DNA of 64,000 nucleotides, taken from NCBI GenBank assembly GCA_902610175.1, contig CACLUR010000002.1, forward strand, positions 1 through 64,000, given 5' to 3'. Both the position numbers and the translations under genes were made by a program. Positions 18,141 to 28,200 of the stretch are shown here, piece by piece (the first letter of the stretch is position 1; each line of letters begins with the position of its first letter). The notes below the pieces were generated by a model that saw only the letters and a list, made by a program, of their open reading frames with translations, was not told where the DNA came from and searched no databases. This DNA is from an uncultured Alphaproteobacteria bacterium. Its GTDB lineage: Bacteria > Pseudomonadota > Alphaproteobacteria > HIMB59.

Positions 18141-18557
18141 TTATTTATTTGATAATTCTGTCGCTATAGATGTTATTTTTTTTCTTAGCGAATTAAGGCC
18201 GTTAGATCTTGATTGACCTAGATGGGCAGAAAGACCAATTTCTTCAAAAAAAGATAATGGTGTGTTTATTATTGTTTCAGGAGTTTCATCATTATAGGCA
18301 AAATAAACTAAATAAAACAAACCTTTTACAATTACAGAGTCACTTGAACCTAAAAGGTTGATTTTTCCATCATTGATTTTAGGCACCATCCATAGATTTG
18401 ATGTACATCCTTGAACACGATATTCCTCAGTTTTGTAAATATCCTCTAGATCAGGAAGTTTTTTTCCTAAATCGATAAGGTATTGATATTTATCTTCCCA
18501 ATTATCGAAAAATGAAAAATCTTCCTTAATTTTGTTGATTTTTTCACTAATTAACAT
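18141..18557 (-). CDS. sufE: SufE cysteine desulfurase activator
   Basis: SufE accepts sulfur from the SufS desulfurase for Fe-S cluster assembly. This 138-residue cytoplasmic protein has the conserved acceptor cysteine at C51 in the motif YRVQGCTSNLW, the same position as in E. coli SufE. No other suf genes are in the window. It lies divergent from the small rpmJ gene with a 39-bp gap. Confidence 0.92.
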   Translation of the reverse strand: MLISEKINKIKEDFSFFDNWEDKYQYLIDLGKKLPDLEDIYKTEEYRVQGCTSNLWMVPKINDGKINLLGSSDSVIVKGLFYLVYFAYNDETPETIINTPLSFFEEIGLSAHLGQSRSNGLNSLRKKITSIATELSNK

Positions 18558-18596
18558 AAATTTCTGCCTTATTGTTTATAACTAATACATTAAATT

Positions 18597-18722
18597 ATGA
18601 AAATTAAAAGTTCTCTTAAAACAGCAAAAACCAGAGATAAGAATAACCAACTGGTTAGAAGAAAGGGTAGGTTATATGTAATTAATAAAACCAACCCAAG
18701 AATGAAAGCCAGACAGGGCTAG
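18597..18722 (+). CDS. rpmJ: 50S ribosomal protein L36, zinc-free type (41 aa)
   Basis: Translating 18597-18722 gives 41 residues beginning [15 protein letters not shown] and ending NPRMKARQG. These are the signatures of bacterial L36, including the [10 protein letters not shown] core. The four zinc-ligand positions of the 37-residue C+ form lack Cys, so this is the cysteine-less (B-type) form common in alphaproteobacteria. It is a component of the large ribosomal subunit. The gene lies alone between divergent sufE and convergent trxB, whose stop begins 2 bp after its own. Confidence 0.95.
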   Translation: MKIKSSLKTAKTRDKNNQLVRRKGRLYVINKTNPRMKARQG

Positions 18723-18724
18723 AG

Positions 18725-19645
18725 TTAATCTAGATACTTCTCAACTTCTAAAGCTGCCATACATCCCATACCAGCAGCAGTAACAGCTTGTCTATAAATC
18801 TTATCTTTAACATCTCCTGCAGCAAATACCCCTTCAATCGAGGTCTTTGTACTATCTGGATCTGTAATAATGTATCCACCCTCATCCATTTTTAGTTGAC
18901 CTTTAAATAATTGTGTAGCTGGATCGTGACCTATCGCAATAAATACACCATCTATTTTGAGATTTGAAATTTTATTTTCTTGTTTATTTAACAAGTCTAT
19001 TGACTCTAAATCATCATTGCCATTAAACTTAGCTACTTCACTATTCCAAATAAACTCAATTTTAGAATTTTGTTTTAATCGATCTTGTAGTATTTTTTCA
19101 GCTCTTAGTTTATCTCTTCTGTGCACTAAGTAAACTTTTGTTGCAAACTTTGTTAAAAATAATGCTTCCTCAGCTGCACTATTCCCACCACCAATTACAG
19201 CAACCTCTTTATCTTTAAAGAAAAAACCATCACAAGTGGCACAAGCTGATAGCCCATGACCTTGAAATTTATCCTCATTTTCTAAACCAAGCCATCTTGC
19301 TTGTGCTCCTGTACTTATTATCACAGTTTTGGTATTGAGAGTTGTGCCATTGTCTAAATTCAATTTTTTAATTTTTTCTTTTAAAAAAACTTCTGTTACT
19401 TGTGAATTAATTATTTCAGTACCAACATGTGCGGCTTGCTTTTGCATTTGTTCCATTAACCAAGGCCCTTGGATAGGATCTTCGTACCCTGGATAGTTTT
19501 CTACATCAGTGGTTATGGTGAGTTGACCACCAGGCTGAAAACCACTCACTAAAATCGGCTTCAAATTAGCCCTAGCAGCATATATTGCAGCAGTATATCC
19601 AGCAGGTCCTGAACCTATAATAATAACATTATTAATATCAGCCAT
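18725..19645 (-). CDS. trxB: Thioredoxin-disulfide reductase
   Basis: TrxB transfers electrons from NADPH via FAD to thioredoxin. The 306-residue protein has the N-terminal FAD motif GSGPAGYTAA. The redox-active C135-A-T-C138 sits in SACATCDGFF, the NADPH motif is IGGGNSAAEEALFL, and the C-terminal FAD signature GVFAAGDVKD is present. Length is normal. The ATG lies 8 bp inside the upstream 2OG-oxygenase gene on the same strand, indicating an operon. Confidence 0.97.
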   Translation of the reverse strand: MADINNVIIIGSGPAGYTAAIYAARANLKPILVSGFQPGGQLTITTDVENYPGYEDPIQGPWLMEQMQKQAAHVGTEIINSQVTEVFLKEKIKKLNLDNGTTLNTKTVIISTGAQARWLGLENEDKFQGHGLSACATCDGFFFKDKEVAVIGGGNSAAEEALFLTKFATKVYLVHRRDKLRAEKILQDRLKQNSKIEFIWNSEVAKFNGNDDLESIDLLNKQENKISNLKIDGVFIAIGHDPATQLFKGQLKMDEGGYIITDPDSTKTSIEGVFAAGDVKDKIYRQAVTAAGMGCMAALEVEKYLD

Positions 19646-20264
19646 CTATTGGCCAGCTAGTGGGGAATGTTACATAATTTATTTGCATGCATCTTCTTTC
19701 AACCTTAATTTCTTTTTTTTCAAGTCCGTGCCAAGTATTATTTCCAGAGGCAAAAAAATAACCAGTATTATGTTTATATGGAACTGTTTTAACAAGATTC
19801 ATATCAGTATCATAAAAATCTGTTCCGAGTTTTTCTGATTCATCGTAGGTATTAATAAATAACATCATTGTCATTAGTTTTTCTTTGATATCCAAATGTG
19901 GTTTTAGCCAAAAACCTTTACGATCTGATATATACTCAATTCTAATAAAACTATTTGATAAATTTTTTTTAATTTTATCTTGTATTGACTCAATAACATC
20001 CTTATCTCTCAAATCATCAATTAAACCCATACCGTTTGATAAGTTTTTTGAGTTATCGCTTTCTAAAAACACTCTAAGTTTGCCATCTATCCCCTCTCCG
20101 CCTGCATCAGCGGCTCTTGTTCCGTCAAAAGACCGAGGTGCATCAGATATATCTACGTCATTAAGTTCTTTTATGAGTCCATCTGTGAAAGGCGAGTCTA
20201 GCTCCCAATGAGGGAAAGGGTCTGAGTATGTTTTACAACGATTTAATATCGATTCCTTAAGCAT
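19638..20264 (-). CDS. Putative 2-oxoglutarate/Fe(II)-dependent oxygenase
   Basis: This cytoplasmic 208-residue protein has a plausible iron facial triad H123-x-D125 (KPHLDIKEK) and H179 (NTWHGLEKK), plus R190/R191 twelve residues on as a 2-oxoglutarate ligand. The jelly-roll segments GTDFYD and GYFFASGNNTWHG are typical of the prolyl-hydroxylase-like superfamily. Related alphaproteobacterial proteins are annotated only at family level; the substrate is unknown. It overlaps ELM1 upstream and trxB downstream by 8 bp each, so the three appear cotranslated. Confidence 0.7.
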   Translation of the reverse strand: MLKESILNRCKTYSDPFPHWELDSPFTDGLIKELNDVDISDAPRSFDGTRAADAGGEGIDGKLRVFLESDNSKNLSNGMGLIDDLRDKDVIESIQDKIKKNLSNSFIRIEYISDRKGFWLKPHLDIKEKLMTMMLFINTYDESEKLGTDFYDTDMNLVKTVPYKHNTGYFFASGNNTWHGLEKKEIKVERRCMQINYVTFPTSWPIDG

Positions 20265-21198
20265 TACTAGATCTGAACCTTAAATTAGATTGTATCTTAT
20301 TCAAGATCTTAGTTTTAAGATTTTTGTTATAATCATCAATAGAGATTTCATAAGGTTTTAAATTTTGATTATAATATTGTGCAAAATTAAGCTCTATAAT
20401 TTTACTAAAAAATTTAAGATATCTTTTTGGGCAAAAATTTTCTTCAAACTTAAATAAAAAAGTACCAGCTTCAGAAGATATAGCTTCAGATATCATGGAT
20501 ATTGAGTCCCAAGTTACAATTTGTAAATTACCCATAGATAGAAGCTCACCGTACTTTCTTGGATTAAATAAATCACTGTGGGTAATAACATTCCCATTAT
20601 CAATTTTTAATAATTCATCTATGAGCCCTCTTGGTGTCCTTCGTGATGGTATAACATTGACTTTAAAATCTTTACTTAAAAATTTTATTTCATTCAAAAT
20701 TTTTTCTTGTGTTTGCTGTTGAAATTTAAAATATTTGTTTGGGCCGCCAATAATAAAATTTATTGTATTTTTATTTCTAATATTTTTTTTGAATTTAATA
20801 TTATGTATGGCTAATAAAGTTGAGATACAATTATCAAAATTTAAATTATCATGTTCTGGGCAAACAATAAGATCAAAAAGTTTATAATTTATTTTTGGGT
20901 CTTGTATGTGGATATTAAAAATTAAATCTTTAAATTTTTTTTTTAAATAAACAGATGCTTTAACACTTTTTTTACCACAACTAATTAGAATCGTATTTTT
21001 TTCAATCTTCAATGAAGAGAGGTTTTCATAGGCAAACCTACTTGTAGGTATCAACTCAATAGGTAAATTTTTGAAAATAGATTTAAGTTTTAAATCAAAA
21101 TTTATATAAGAATTAGATATTAAATTAGCTAAACCCTCTATCTGACTTCTCATACCAGCAGCTCCTTCACTGATGGTAATTACTTTGTAGGTATTCAA
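20257..21198 (-). CDS. ELM1/GtrOC1 family protein (DUF1022)
   Basis: The 313-residue protein resembles the ELM1 family, which has a glycosyltransferase-B-like fold and is known from plant mitochondria (fission factor) and widely from alphaproteobacteria. Supporting segments are the N-terminal SEGAAGMRSQ, ILISCGKKS (Gly-rich loop), VCPEHDN, FIIGGPNK, PSRRTP and TWDSISMISEA. No signal peptide or membrane segment is visible. The bacterial role is undetermined; a nucleotide-sugar transferase activity would fit the fold. It sits between greA and the 2OG-oxygenase gene. Confidence 0.8.
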   Translation of the reverse strand: MNTYKVITISEGAAGMRSQIEGLANLISNSYINFDLKLKSIFKNLPIELIPTSRFAYENLSSLKIEKNTILISCGKKSVKASVYLKKKFKDLIFNIHIQDPKINYKLFDLIVCPEHDNLNFDNCISTLLAIHNIKFKKNIRNKNTINFIIGGPNKYFKFQQQTQEKILNEIKFLSKDFKVNVIPSRRTPRGLIDELLKIDNGNVITHSDLFNPRKYGELLSMGNLQIVTWDSISMISEAISSEAGTFLFKFEENFCPKRYLKFFSKIIELNFAQYYNQNLKPYEISIDDYNKNLKTKILNKIQSNLRFRSSNA

Positions 21199-21204
21199 AT
21201 TTTA

Positions 21205-21678
21205 TTATTTAAATCTTACTGACTTAATTTCGTATGAAGTTATACCTTTTGGTGTTGATACTTCTATATAATCACCTTTTTTCTTTCCAATTAAAGCTCT
21301 TGCTATTGGGCTAGTAACAGATATTTTTTTTTGCTCAATGTCAGCTTCCACTTCTCCAACTAACTGATACTTAGACTCTTTATCATTATCCAAGTTTATA
21401 ATTGAAACAGTTGCTCCAAATTTTACAACTGTTCCAGATAATTTTGATACATCTATTAATTCTGCTTGAGCAATAATACTTTCTATTTCAGCTACTCTAC
21501 CCTCAATGAAGCTCTGTTTTTCTCTAGCTGCGTGATACTCAGCGTTCTCAGAAAGGTCACCATTACTTCTTGCATCAGCTATGGCTTTAATAATAATTGG
21601 CCTTTCAACTGTTTTTAAATGTTTAAGTTCATCGAGGAGTTTTTTTTGCCCCTCTTCTGTCATTGGTATCTTTTCCAT
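21205..21678 (-). CDS. greA: Transcription elongation factor GreA
   Basis: GreA rescues backtracked RNA polymerase by stimulating transcript cleavage. The 157-residue protein starts with the family N-terminus MEKIPMTEEGQKKLLDEL. The coiled-coil tip LSENAEYHAAREKQ carries the acidic residues that enter the polymerase secondary channel. The C-terminal domain has SPIARALIGKKKGD. It lies 66 bp downstream of the carB stop on the same strand, followed closely by the ELM1 gene. Confidence 0.96.
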   Translation of the reverse strand: MEKIPMTEEGQKKLLDELKHLKTVERPIIIKAIADARSNGDLSENAEYHAAREKQSFIEGRVAEIESIIAQAELIDVSKLSGTVVKFGATVSIINLDNDKESKYQLVGEVEADIEQKKISVTSPIARALIGKKKGDYIEVSTPKGITSYEIKSVRFK

Positions 21679-21744
21679 TTTTCAATTTCAATTAAGTTGT
21701 AGAAAATATTGAATTTTATGAGTTTTTACAAATGAATTCTTATA

Positions 21745-24700
21745 CTAGAAAGAATGATGAATTTGTATAGGTTTTACGGAAATAGGCTTATTTTTCAATA
21801 TAATTAGTGATTTAATAAGTATTTCTGCACTTCTAAGGTTAGTATAGTAGGGAATATTAAGATCTACTGATGTTCTTCTTATAGTAAAACTGTCTATAAT
21901 TGCTTGTTTTTTCTCTGTAGTATTTATAACTAAATCAATCTTATTTTGCTTAATATATTCTACCACATGTGGTGAACCTTCAGCAACTTTATTAACCAAA
22001 TTTGAAGAAATACCCTCTTTTAATAAAAAGTCGTGAGTTCCTTTTGTTGTAAATAAATTATAACCATTTTCTTTAAAAGATTTAGCTATTTCAGATATAC
22101 TTTGCTTATCCTCATTTTTAACTGAGATGAATATATTTTTTAAATCATTAAGTTTCTGTCCTGCACCAATTTGACTTTTGAAATAAGCTAAATAAAAATC
22201 CTCATCTATACCCATAACTTCACCAGTGCTTTTCATCTCTGGGCCAAGTATTACATCGGTATTTGGGAATTTATTGAATGGAAATACAGCCTCCTTGATT
22301 GCAAAGTAAGGTAAAGAACTATTATCAAAATTCTGATACTCTTCAGTTAGAGTTTTACCTACGATTAATTCAGCTGCAATTTTAATGAATGGTATTCCTA
22401 TTGCTTTAGCCAGAAAAGGAATCGTTCTGCTAGCTCTAGGGTTTGCTTCAAGTATAAAAATTTCATCATCTTTGATAGCATATTGAATATTCATTAAACC
22501 AAGTATCTTTAATTCATTCACAAGAGAGATACTAAATTTTTTAATATCTGATATAATTTTATCATTAAGAGAAAAAGGTGGTATGCTACAAGCACTATCA
22601 CCTGAGTGAATACCAGCCTCTTCGATATGTTCCATAATTCCAGCTATCATGGTATTACCCTGATTATCTCTTAATACATCAACATCTACCTCTTTTGCAT
22701 TTTGAAGAAACTCATCGATTAGAATCACATTATTTTCTAGTGCCCAATAGTTTTGATCAATATAATCTTGCACATCATCTATATTGGTCATTTTTTCCAT
22801 CATTCTTCCTCCCAGAACATATGAGGGCCTTAGCAAAATAGGAAACTTAAGCTTAGAGGATTTAGTGACAAGTTCTTTTGTTCCTAAAGAGATATCACTC
22901 TTTGGTTGTTTTAAACCTACCTTTTGAATTAATTTTTGAAATCTCTCTCTGTCTTCAGATATATCTATCGCTTCGAAAGATGTGCCTAATATTTTATATC
23001 CATATTCTTTGAGTTTATTAGCTATTCTCAAAGGTGTCTGCCCACCAAATTGGACAATAACACCCTCAACAACACCTTTCTCGTTTTCTTTATCAATTAT
23101 ATTTTTAACATATTCAAAGTCCAAAGGCTCAAAATATAGTTTATCTGAAGTATCATAATCAGTTGAGACTGTTTCAGGATTACAATTAATCATAATTGTT
23201 TCATAACCAAGCTTCTGAAAAGATTTTACAGCTTGCACACAACAATAATCAAATTCTATACCTTGACCTATTCTATTAGGACCAGAGCCAAGAATAATTA
23301 TCTTTTTCTTATCCGCTGGTCTAGACTCACAACTAAATTCATTTGTTTCAGAGATAAATGTTGAATAAAGATAGGCAGTAGAAGAGTCAAATTCATTTCC
23401 ACATGTATCTACTCTTTTAAATACTGTTTTAAAGTTATTTTTTTTCTGAAGATCATAAATTTTATTTATGTTAATTTTTGTTAAATTGCTTATATGATGA
23501 TTAGAAAATCCAGTTTTTTTAGCAGAAATAAATAAATTTTTTTCTAAAGTTTTACCAGCCTTTACTAACTGTTGCTCAATTTTAATAATCTCATTAATTT
23601 CTCTTAAAAAGAATAGATCTATATGCGTTAATTCACTTATTTCAGCTAAAGGTATTTTACGTCTTATAGCTTCTGCAACTATTAATAATCTATCAGGTCT
23701 TTGCTTTATAAGTAAATTTTTTAAATTTTCATCTTTTATATTTAATAATTCATGACTTATATCCAAACCAAAATTATCTGATTCTATCGAGTAGAAAGCT
23801 TTTAAAAGAGACTCTTTAAAAGTTCTACCAATAGACATAATTTCACCAACAGATTTCATAGCGGTGTTTAACTCACTCGGAGTCCCTTGGAATTTTTCAA
23901 AATTAAATTTTGGAATTTTGGTTACAATATAGTCAATAACAGGTTCAAAACTTGCTGGAGTAACTTTGGTTATATCATTATCTAATTCATCTAATGTGTA
24001 ACCAACCGCTAACAATGCTGCTATTTTAGCGATAGGGAAACCTGTAGCTTTTGAGGCTAATGCAGATGACCTACTAACTCTAGGATTCATTTCAATAATC
24101 AATATCCTTCCATTTTCTGGATTTACTGCAAATTGGACATTTGAACCACCAGTCTCTACACCAATTTTTCTTAAAATTGCAATACTTTGATTTCTTAATT
24201 TTTGATATTCTTTATCAGTTAATGTAAGTGCTGGAGCTATTGTAATACTATCCCCAGTATGCACTCCCATTGGATCTAAGTTCTCTATTGAACAAACTAT
24301 TATTGAGTTATCTAAATTATCTCTAACTACTTCAAATTCAAATTCTTTCCATCCAATTAAGGACTCTTCAACAAGAGTTTTTGATACAGGACTTAAATCG
24401 ATAGCATTTTTGACCTTTGATATAAATTCATCTTTGTCATATACAATACCACCACCAGTTCCTCCCAGAGTATAAAAAGGTCTTAAAATTAATGGAAAGC
24501 TTACTTCATTAACTATTTTATTTAGATCAGACTTGTCATCAACTATTATGCTAAATGGTGTCTCGAGTCCAATTTGAGACATCGCTTCGGCAAATAATTT
24601 TCTATCTTCAGCTACATCAATAGACCTTGGACTAGCACCTAAAATTTTGATTGAACTATTTTTAAAATAGTTCTCTTTGTTTAACTCTCTGATAATATTT

Positions 24701-24987
24701 AGAGCTGTTTGACCTCCCATTGTTGGTAAAATTGCATCCGGTTTCTCTTTATCAATTATTTTTTTTACAATTTCTTTATCAATGGGCTCAATATAAGTTT
24801 TGTCAGCGAATTCTGGGTCTGTCATTATAGTTGCTGGATTAGAGTTTATTAAAACAACATCATAACCTTCTTTTTTAAGTGCTTTACATGCTTGACTGCC
24901 GGAGTAATCAAATTCACAAGCTTGACCTATAATGATAGGACCAGAGCCAACAACTAATATTTTTGATATATCTTTTCTAGCCGGCAT
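21745..24987 (-). CDS. carB: Carbamoyl-phosphate synthase large subunit
   Basis: CarB makes carbamoyl phosphate from bicarbonate, ammonia and ATP, feeding pyrimidine and arginine synthesis. At 1080 residues it is full length. The duplicated ATP-grasp halves each begin with a glycine-rich motif ([11 protein letters not shown] and [11 protein letters not shown]) followed by FDYSG or FDYCC. The C-terminal MGS-like allosteric domain is present (about residues 940-1080). It overlaps carA by 11 bp, giving a carAB operon. The separate ligA, recN and pyrE loci show that pyrimidine genes are dispersed. Confidence 0.97.
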   Translation of the reverse strand: MPARKDISKILVVGSGPIIIGQACEFDYSGSQACKALKKEGYDVVLINSNPATIMTDPEFADKTYIEPIDKEIVKKIIDKEKPDAILPTMGGQTALNIIRELNKENYFKNSSIKILGASPRSIDVAEDRKLFAEAMSQIGLETPFSIIVDDKSDLNKIVNEVSFPLILRPFYTLGGTGGGIVYDKDEFISKVKNAIDLSPVSKTLVEESLIGWKEFEFEVVRDNLDNSIIVCSIENLDPMGVHTGDSITIAPALTLTDKEYQKLRNQSIAILRKIGVETGGSNVQFAVNPENGRILIIEMNPRVSRSSALASKATGFPIAKIAALLAVGYTLDELDNDITKVTPASFEPVIDYIVTKIPKFNFEKFQGTPSELNTAMKSVGEIMSIGRTFKESLLKAFYSIESDNFGLDISHELLNIKDENLKNLLIKQRPDRLLIVAEAIRRKIPLAEISELTHIDLFFLREINEIIKIEQQLVKAGKTLEKNLFISAKKTGFSNHHISNLTKININKIYDLQKKNNFKTVFKRVDTCGNEFDSSTAYLYSTFISETNEFSCESRPADKKKIIILGSGPNRIGQGIEFDYCCVQAVKSFQKLGYETIMINCNPETVSTDYDTSDKLYFEPLDFEYVKNIIDKENEKGVVEGVIVQFGGQTPLRIANKLKEYGYKILGTSFEAIDISEDRERFQKLIQKVGLKQPKSDISLGTKELVTKSSKLKFPILLRPSYVLGGRMMEKMTNIDDVQDYIDQNYWALENNVILIDEFLQNAKEVDVDVLRDNQGNTMIAGIMEHIEEAGIHSGDSACSIPPFSLNDKIISDIKKFSISLVNELKILGLMNIQYAIKDDEIFILEANPRASRTIPFLAKAIGIPFIKIAAELIVGKTLTEEYQNFDNSSLPYFAIKEAVFPFNKFPNTDVILGPEMKSTGEVMGIDEDFYLAYFKSQIGAGQKLNDLKNIFISVKNEDKQSISEIAKSFKENGYNLFTTKGTHDFLLKEGISSNLVNKVAEGSPHVVEYIKQNKIDLVINTTEKKQAIIDSFTIRRTSVDLNIPYYTNLRSAEILIKSLIILKNKPISVKPIQIHHSF

Positions 24988-26116
24988 TCTTTTCCATTAA
25001 ATTTATAAATTCATCGAAAAGATATCTGCTGTCGTGTGGTCCAGGGCTAGACTCTGGATGATATTGAACAGAAAATAAAGGTTGATCATTTGCTCTCATG
25101 CCATCAATAGTTTTATCAAACAATGATTTATGTGTTATTTGAAGATCAGAGGGAAAATTTTCATCTAAAACTACAAAACCGTGATTTTGAGATGTAATTT
25201 CAACTTTGTTTGTTTCCAAGTTTTTTACTGGGTGATTACCACCTCGATGGCCTTTTTCCATTCGAGCAGTGGAAGCATTAAATGCTAAACTTAATATTTG
25301 ATGACCGAGGCATATGCCAAAAGTAGGTATTTTTTTATTTAGTAATTTATTTAATTCAGGCTTTATATTTTCATATACTTTTTTAGGATCACCTGGGCCA
25401 TTACTTAAAAAAAAACCATCAAAATTCTTATTAATGATATCTTTAGCTTTAAAATTCATATCAAATTCCTCAATCTTACAATTCCTAGAGTAAAAGTTTT
25501 TCTTAATGTTGTCTTTTGCTCCAAAATTTAAAAAAGCTATTGAGTACTTTTTTTTTACTATTTCATGTTTTTCTATGTTCAGTTCAGATGTAAAATCTTT
25601 GATGACATCATTCTCTTCTAGAGAAAGACTTTGATCTATTTGTTTACAAATTTTCTCTATTCCTTTGTTTTCAAAATATTCCTCAGAACATAGCATTATA
25701 TTTTTTGGTCCAAAATTTCTTACAATTTTAGTTACGGACCTTGTATCCAAATCAAAAAAAGCACAAGAATTTTGACTTATGATCCAATTTGTAAAATTTG
25801 TTTGTGCTCTCCAATTTGAACTTAATTCAAATAATTCATTACATATTAAACCAGATGCATGTATTTTCCATGACTCGTAATCTTCATTATTACATCCAAC
25901 AATACCAATCAATGGAAAGGTAAAATTTATAAACTGAGATTTATATGAGGGATCAGTTAGTATCTCCTGATACCCCGTCATACTAGTATTGAAACAAATT
26001 TCTGCTATCTTAAATTGATCTTTTGATAGAAACTTACCTTTGAAAATATATTTTTTGTTATAAATTAAATAACCGTTTTGATAATTAAGCTTAGTTTTAT
26101 TATCTAATACGGTCAT
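24977..26116 (-). CDS. carA: Carbamoyl-phosphate synthase small subunit (glutaminase)
   Basis: CarA hydrolyses glutamine and channels ammonia to CarB. The 379-residue protein has an N-terminal CPSase domain with [17 protein letters not shown] and a class I glutamine amidotransferase domain. The nucleophile is C269 (FGICLGHQ), with H353 and E355 (YHPESSPGP) completing the triad. The start lies divergent from the YqeY-like gene with a 43-bp gap. That gap contains TATATT on the plus strand and an overlapping TATAAT on the minus strand (26136-26144), a plausible bidirectional promoter. Confidence 0.97.
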   Translation of the reverse strand: MTVLDNKTKLNYQNGYLIYNKKYIFKGKFLSKDQFKIAEICFNTSMTGYQEILTDPSYKSQFINFTFPLIGIVGCNNEDYESWKIHASGLICNELFELSSNWRAQTNFTNWIISQNSCAFFDLDTRSVTKIVRNFGPKNIMLCSEEYFENKGIEKICKQIDQSLSLEENDVIKDFTSELNIEKHEIVKKKYSIAFLNFGAKDNIKKNFYSRNCKIEEFDMNFKAKDIINKNFDGFFLSNGPGDPKKVYENIKPELNKLLNKKIPTFGICLGHQILSLAFNASTARMEKGHRGGNHPVKNLETNKVEITSQNHGFVVLDENFPSDLQITHKSLFDKTIDGMRANDQPLFSVQYHPESSPGPHDSRYLFDEFINLMEKNAG

Positions 26117-26159
26117 ATTAAATCATGTGTATTAGTATATTATATGAGAGGAATTTCAA

Positions 26160-26618
26160 ATGAGTTTGGCAAAAAAAATTTCTGATGACGTTAAAAGTGC
26201 TTTAAAAGGTGGAGATAAGAAAAAACTTTCAATAGCAAGGTATGTCTATTCCGAGTTAAAAAATTTTCTAATTAAAGAGAATCTGGATAGAGATGTGCTT
26301 AAATTATCTGATGAAAATATAATCAAAATTGTTAAGACCCAACTTAAGCAAAAAAAAGAATCTTTAAATTTTGCAATAAAAGCTAAGGATCAAGTCAGAA
26401 CAGATGACTTGGAGTTTGATATCAATTACCTTAATGATTTTCTTCCGACAATGATGGATGAGAAAAATACATTAGACATTATATCAAATCACATAAAAGA
26501 AAATGACCTGGAAAATAAAGACTTTGGAAAAATAATGGGTTTTCTTAAACAAAACTACAATAATAAAATTGATATGAATTTAGCTTCAAAAATTATCAAA
26601 AATATTTTCAAAGAATGA
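26160..26618 (+). CDS. GatB/YqeY domain protein
   Basis: This 152-residue cytoplasmic protein matches the YqeY family, related to the tRNA-binding tail of GatB. Signatures are the N-terminal helix bundle KISDDVKSALKGGDKK, the middle IKIVKTQLKQKKESL and the C-terminal DFGKIMGFLKQ. It has been proposed to act in tRNA-dependent amidation, but this is not proven. A GAGAGG Shine-Dalgarno-like motif lies 8 bp before the ATG. It overlaps dnaG by 4 bp, and the yqeY-dnaG-rpoD order is widely conserved. Confidence 0.9.
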   Translation: MSLAKKISDDVKSALKGGDKKKLSIARYVYSELKNFLIKENLDRDVLKLSDENIIKIVKTQLKQKKESLNFAIKAKDQVRTDDLEFDINYLNDFLPTMMDEKNTLDIISNHIKENDLENKDFGKIMGFLKQNYNNKIDMNLASKIIKNIFKE

Positions 26619-28198
26619 CAGATGATAATATCAAGGAAGTTATAAATAGAACCTCTATTGTTGAGATTATAAACTCTACTGTACCTTTAAAGAAAAAAGG
26701 CAGTAATTATTTTGGTTTAAGTCCTTTTAAAAAAGAAAAAACTCCTTCTTTTTCCGTAAATGAAGAAAAAAAAATATTCCATTGTTTTAGCACCGGAGAA
26801 CATGGAAATGTTATTGATTTTTTAATTAAAGTAAAAGGCTATAGTTTTAAAGACGCTCTGTATGAACTAGCTGATAAGGCTGGTATTGAATTAAATTATA
26901 AATCGTCAAAATTAAATAACACCATTTATGAAATTAACTTATTTTCAAAAGACTTATTTCATAAAAATTTATTAAATTCTAAAAAACACTTAGATTATTT
27001 ACTTAAAAATAGAAAGTTTAAAATAGACACAATTCATAAATTTGAATTGGGATCATCTCTAAATTCATTTGAGTTGCAAAAAAAACTCTTGAATAATTTT
27101 GAAGTCAATAACTTAGTAGCAGCTGGAATTTTTAGTAAAAATAAAAGCTCTAAATTATTCTTTTCTAATAGAGTCATGGTTCCAATAATCAATATGCAAA
27201 ATAAAACCCTGGGATTTGGAGGGAGAGTAATTGATGATAGTTTACCAAAATATATTAATACAGCTGAAACTAAAATTTTTAAAAAAAAACAAATTCTATT
27301 TAATGAAAAAGTACTCAATAAGCAAAATAATAAAAAAATAATCATAGTAGAAGGCTACTTTGATGTTATTAAACTAGAGCAAAGTGGCTTTTCAAACTGT
27401 TTAGCTCCTCTAGGCACATCAATAAATCATGAAAAATTAATTGAAATCACAAAAAAAGGATTTGAAATAATTGTATGTCTTGATGGAGATATTGCTGGAA
27501 GAAATGCCACTATTAGATTAATGAATAATTTACTTGCTGACAAAAATTTTGAGCTTGGAATAAAATTTGTACTTTTGCCAAAGAATTATGATCCAGATCA
27601 ATTAATTGAGTCAAATATGTCTGACAAATTAAATAAACTCATAGATCAGCCATTATCAATTGAGGAGCTTATTGAAAAATATTTAGAAAAGTTTCGTAAA
27701 AGTAATGATGTTGATAGTCAGTTTAAAGGATCTAAAGTTTTAAAAAGTTTACTCAACAATATATCAAATATTGATTTAAAAAAAATATTAACCAATCATT
27801 TTAATAAAATAAGTTTAAATCAGACAACTATGAAAAATAATTCAAAATCAAATAATCAAAAACTTGAACTTAAATTTGATTTGAAGTCAAAATTTTCAGC
27901 AGCACTAATTATATTTTATATCGAAAACCAACCAAATAGGGAAAGAGTCTTTGATTTGATAGCAACTGCTAAATTTGAGGGAAAATTTAGAGAAATTCGT
28001 GATTTGATTATTAAAAAAACTCTTTTCAAATCAACAACTATTCAGATTTACGAAGAATTAGACTCTAAAGGATTGAATTTTACAAAAAATTTACTATTTT
28101 CTAATGAAGTTCGAAGGCTGTGTAGATTTGCATCACCTAAATATAAAGAAGATCCTTATAATGAAATTGAAAAAACGATTAGTTTTATAAATAGTTAA
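26615..28198 (+). CDS. dnaG: DNA primase DnaG (zinc-ligand-depleted)
   Basis: DnaG lays RNA primers at the replication fork. The 527-residue protein has the N-terminal CHC2 region, the primase core and a shorter C-terminus than usual (about 580-650). The Toprim catalytic residues are intact: E246 in VEGYFDV and D290-G-D292 in CLDGDIAGR. The zinc-binding site is not. The normal Cys-x2-His...Cys-x2-Cys pattern reads S36, K39, C57, T60 ([13 protein letters not shown] and HCFSTGEHG), so only one of four ligands remains. The fold motif EKTPSFSV is retained. It sits between yqeY and rpoD. Confidence 0.94.
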   Translation: MTDDNIKEVINRTSIVEIINSTVPLKKKGSNYFGLSPFKKEKTPSFSVNEEKKIFHCFSTGEHGNVIDFLIKVKGYSFKDALYELADKAGIELNYKSSKLNNTIYEINLFSKDLFHKNLLNSKKHLDYLLKNRKFKIDTIHKFELGSSLNSFELQKKLLNNFEVNNLVAAGIFSKNKSSKLFFSNRVMVPIINMQNKTLGFGGRVIDDSLPKYINTAETKIFKKKQILFNEKVLNKQNNKKIIIVEGYFDVIKLEQSGFSNCLAPLGTSINHEKLIEITKKGFEIIVCLDGDIAGRNATIRLMNNLLADKNFELGIKFVLLPKNYDPDQLIESNMSDKLNKLIDQPLSIEELIEKYLEKFRKSNDVDSQFKGSKVLKSLLNNISNIDLKKILTNHFNKISLNQTTMKNNSKSNNQKLELKFDLKSKFSAALIIFYIENQPNRERVFDLIATAKFEGKFREIRDLIIKKTLFKSTTIQIYEELDSKGLNFTKNLLFSNEVRRLCRFASPKYKEDPYNEIEKTISFINS

Positions 28199-28200
28199 AA

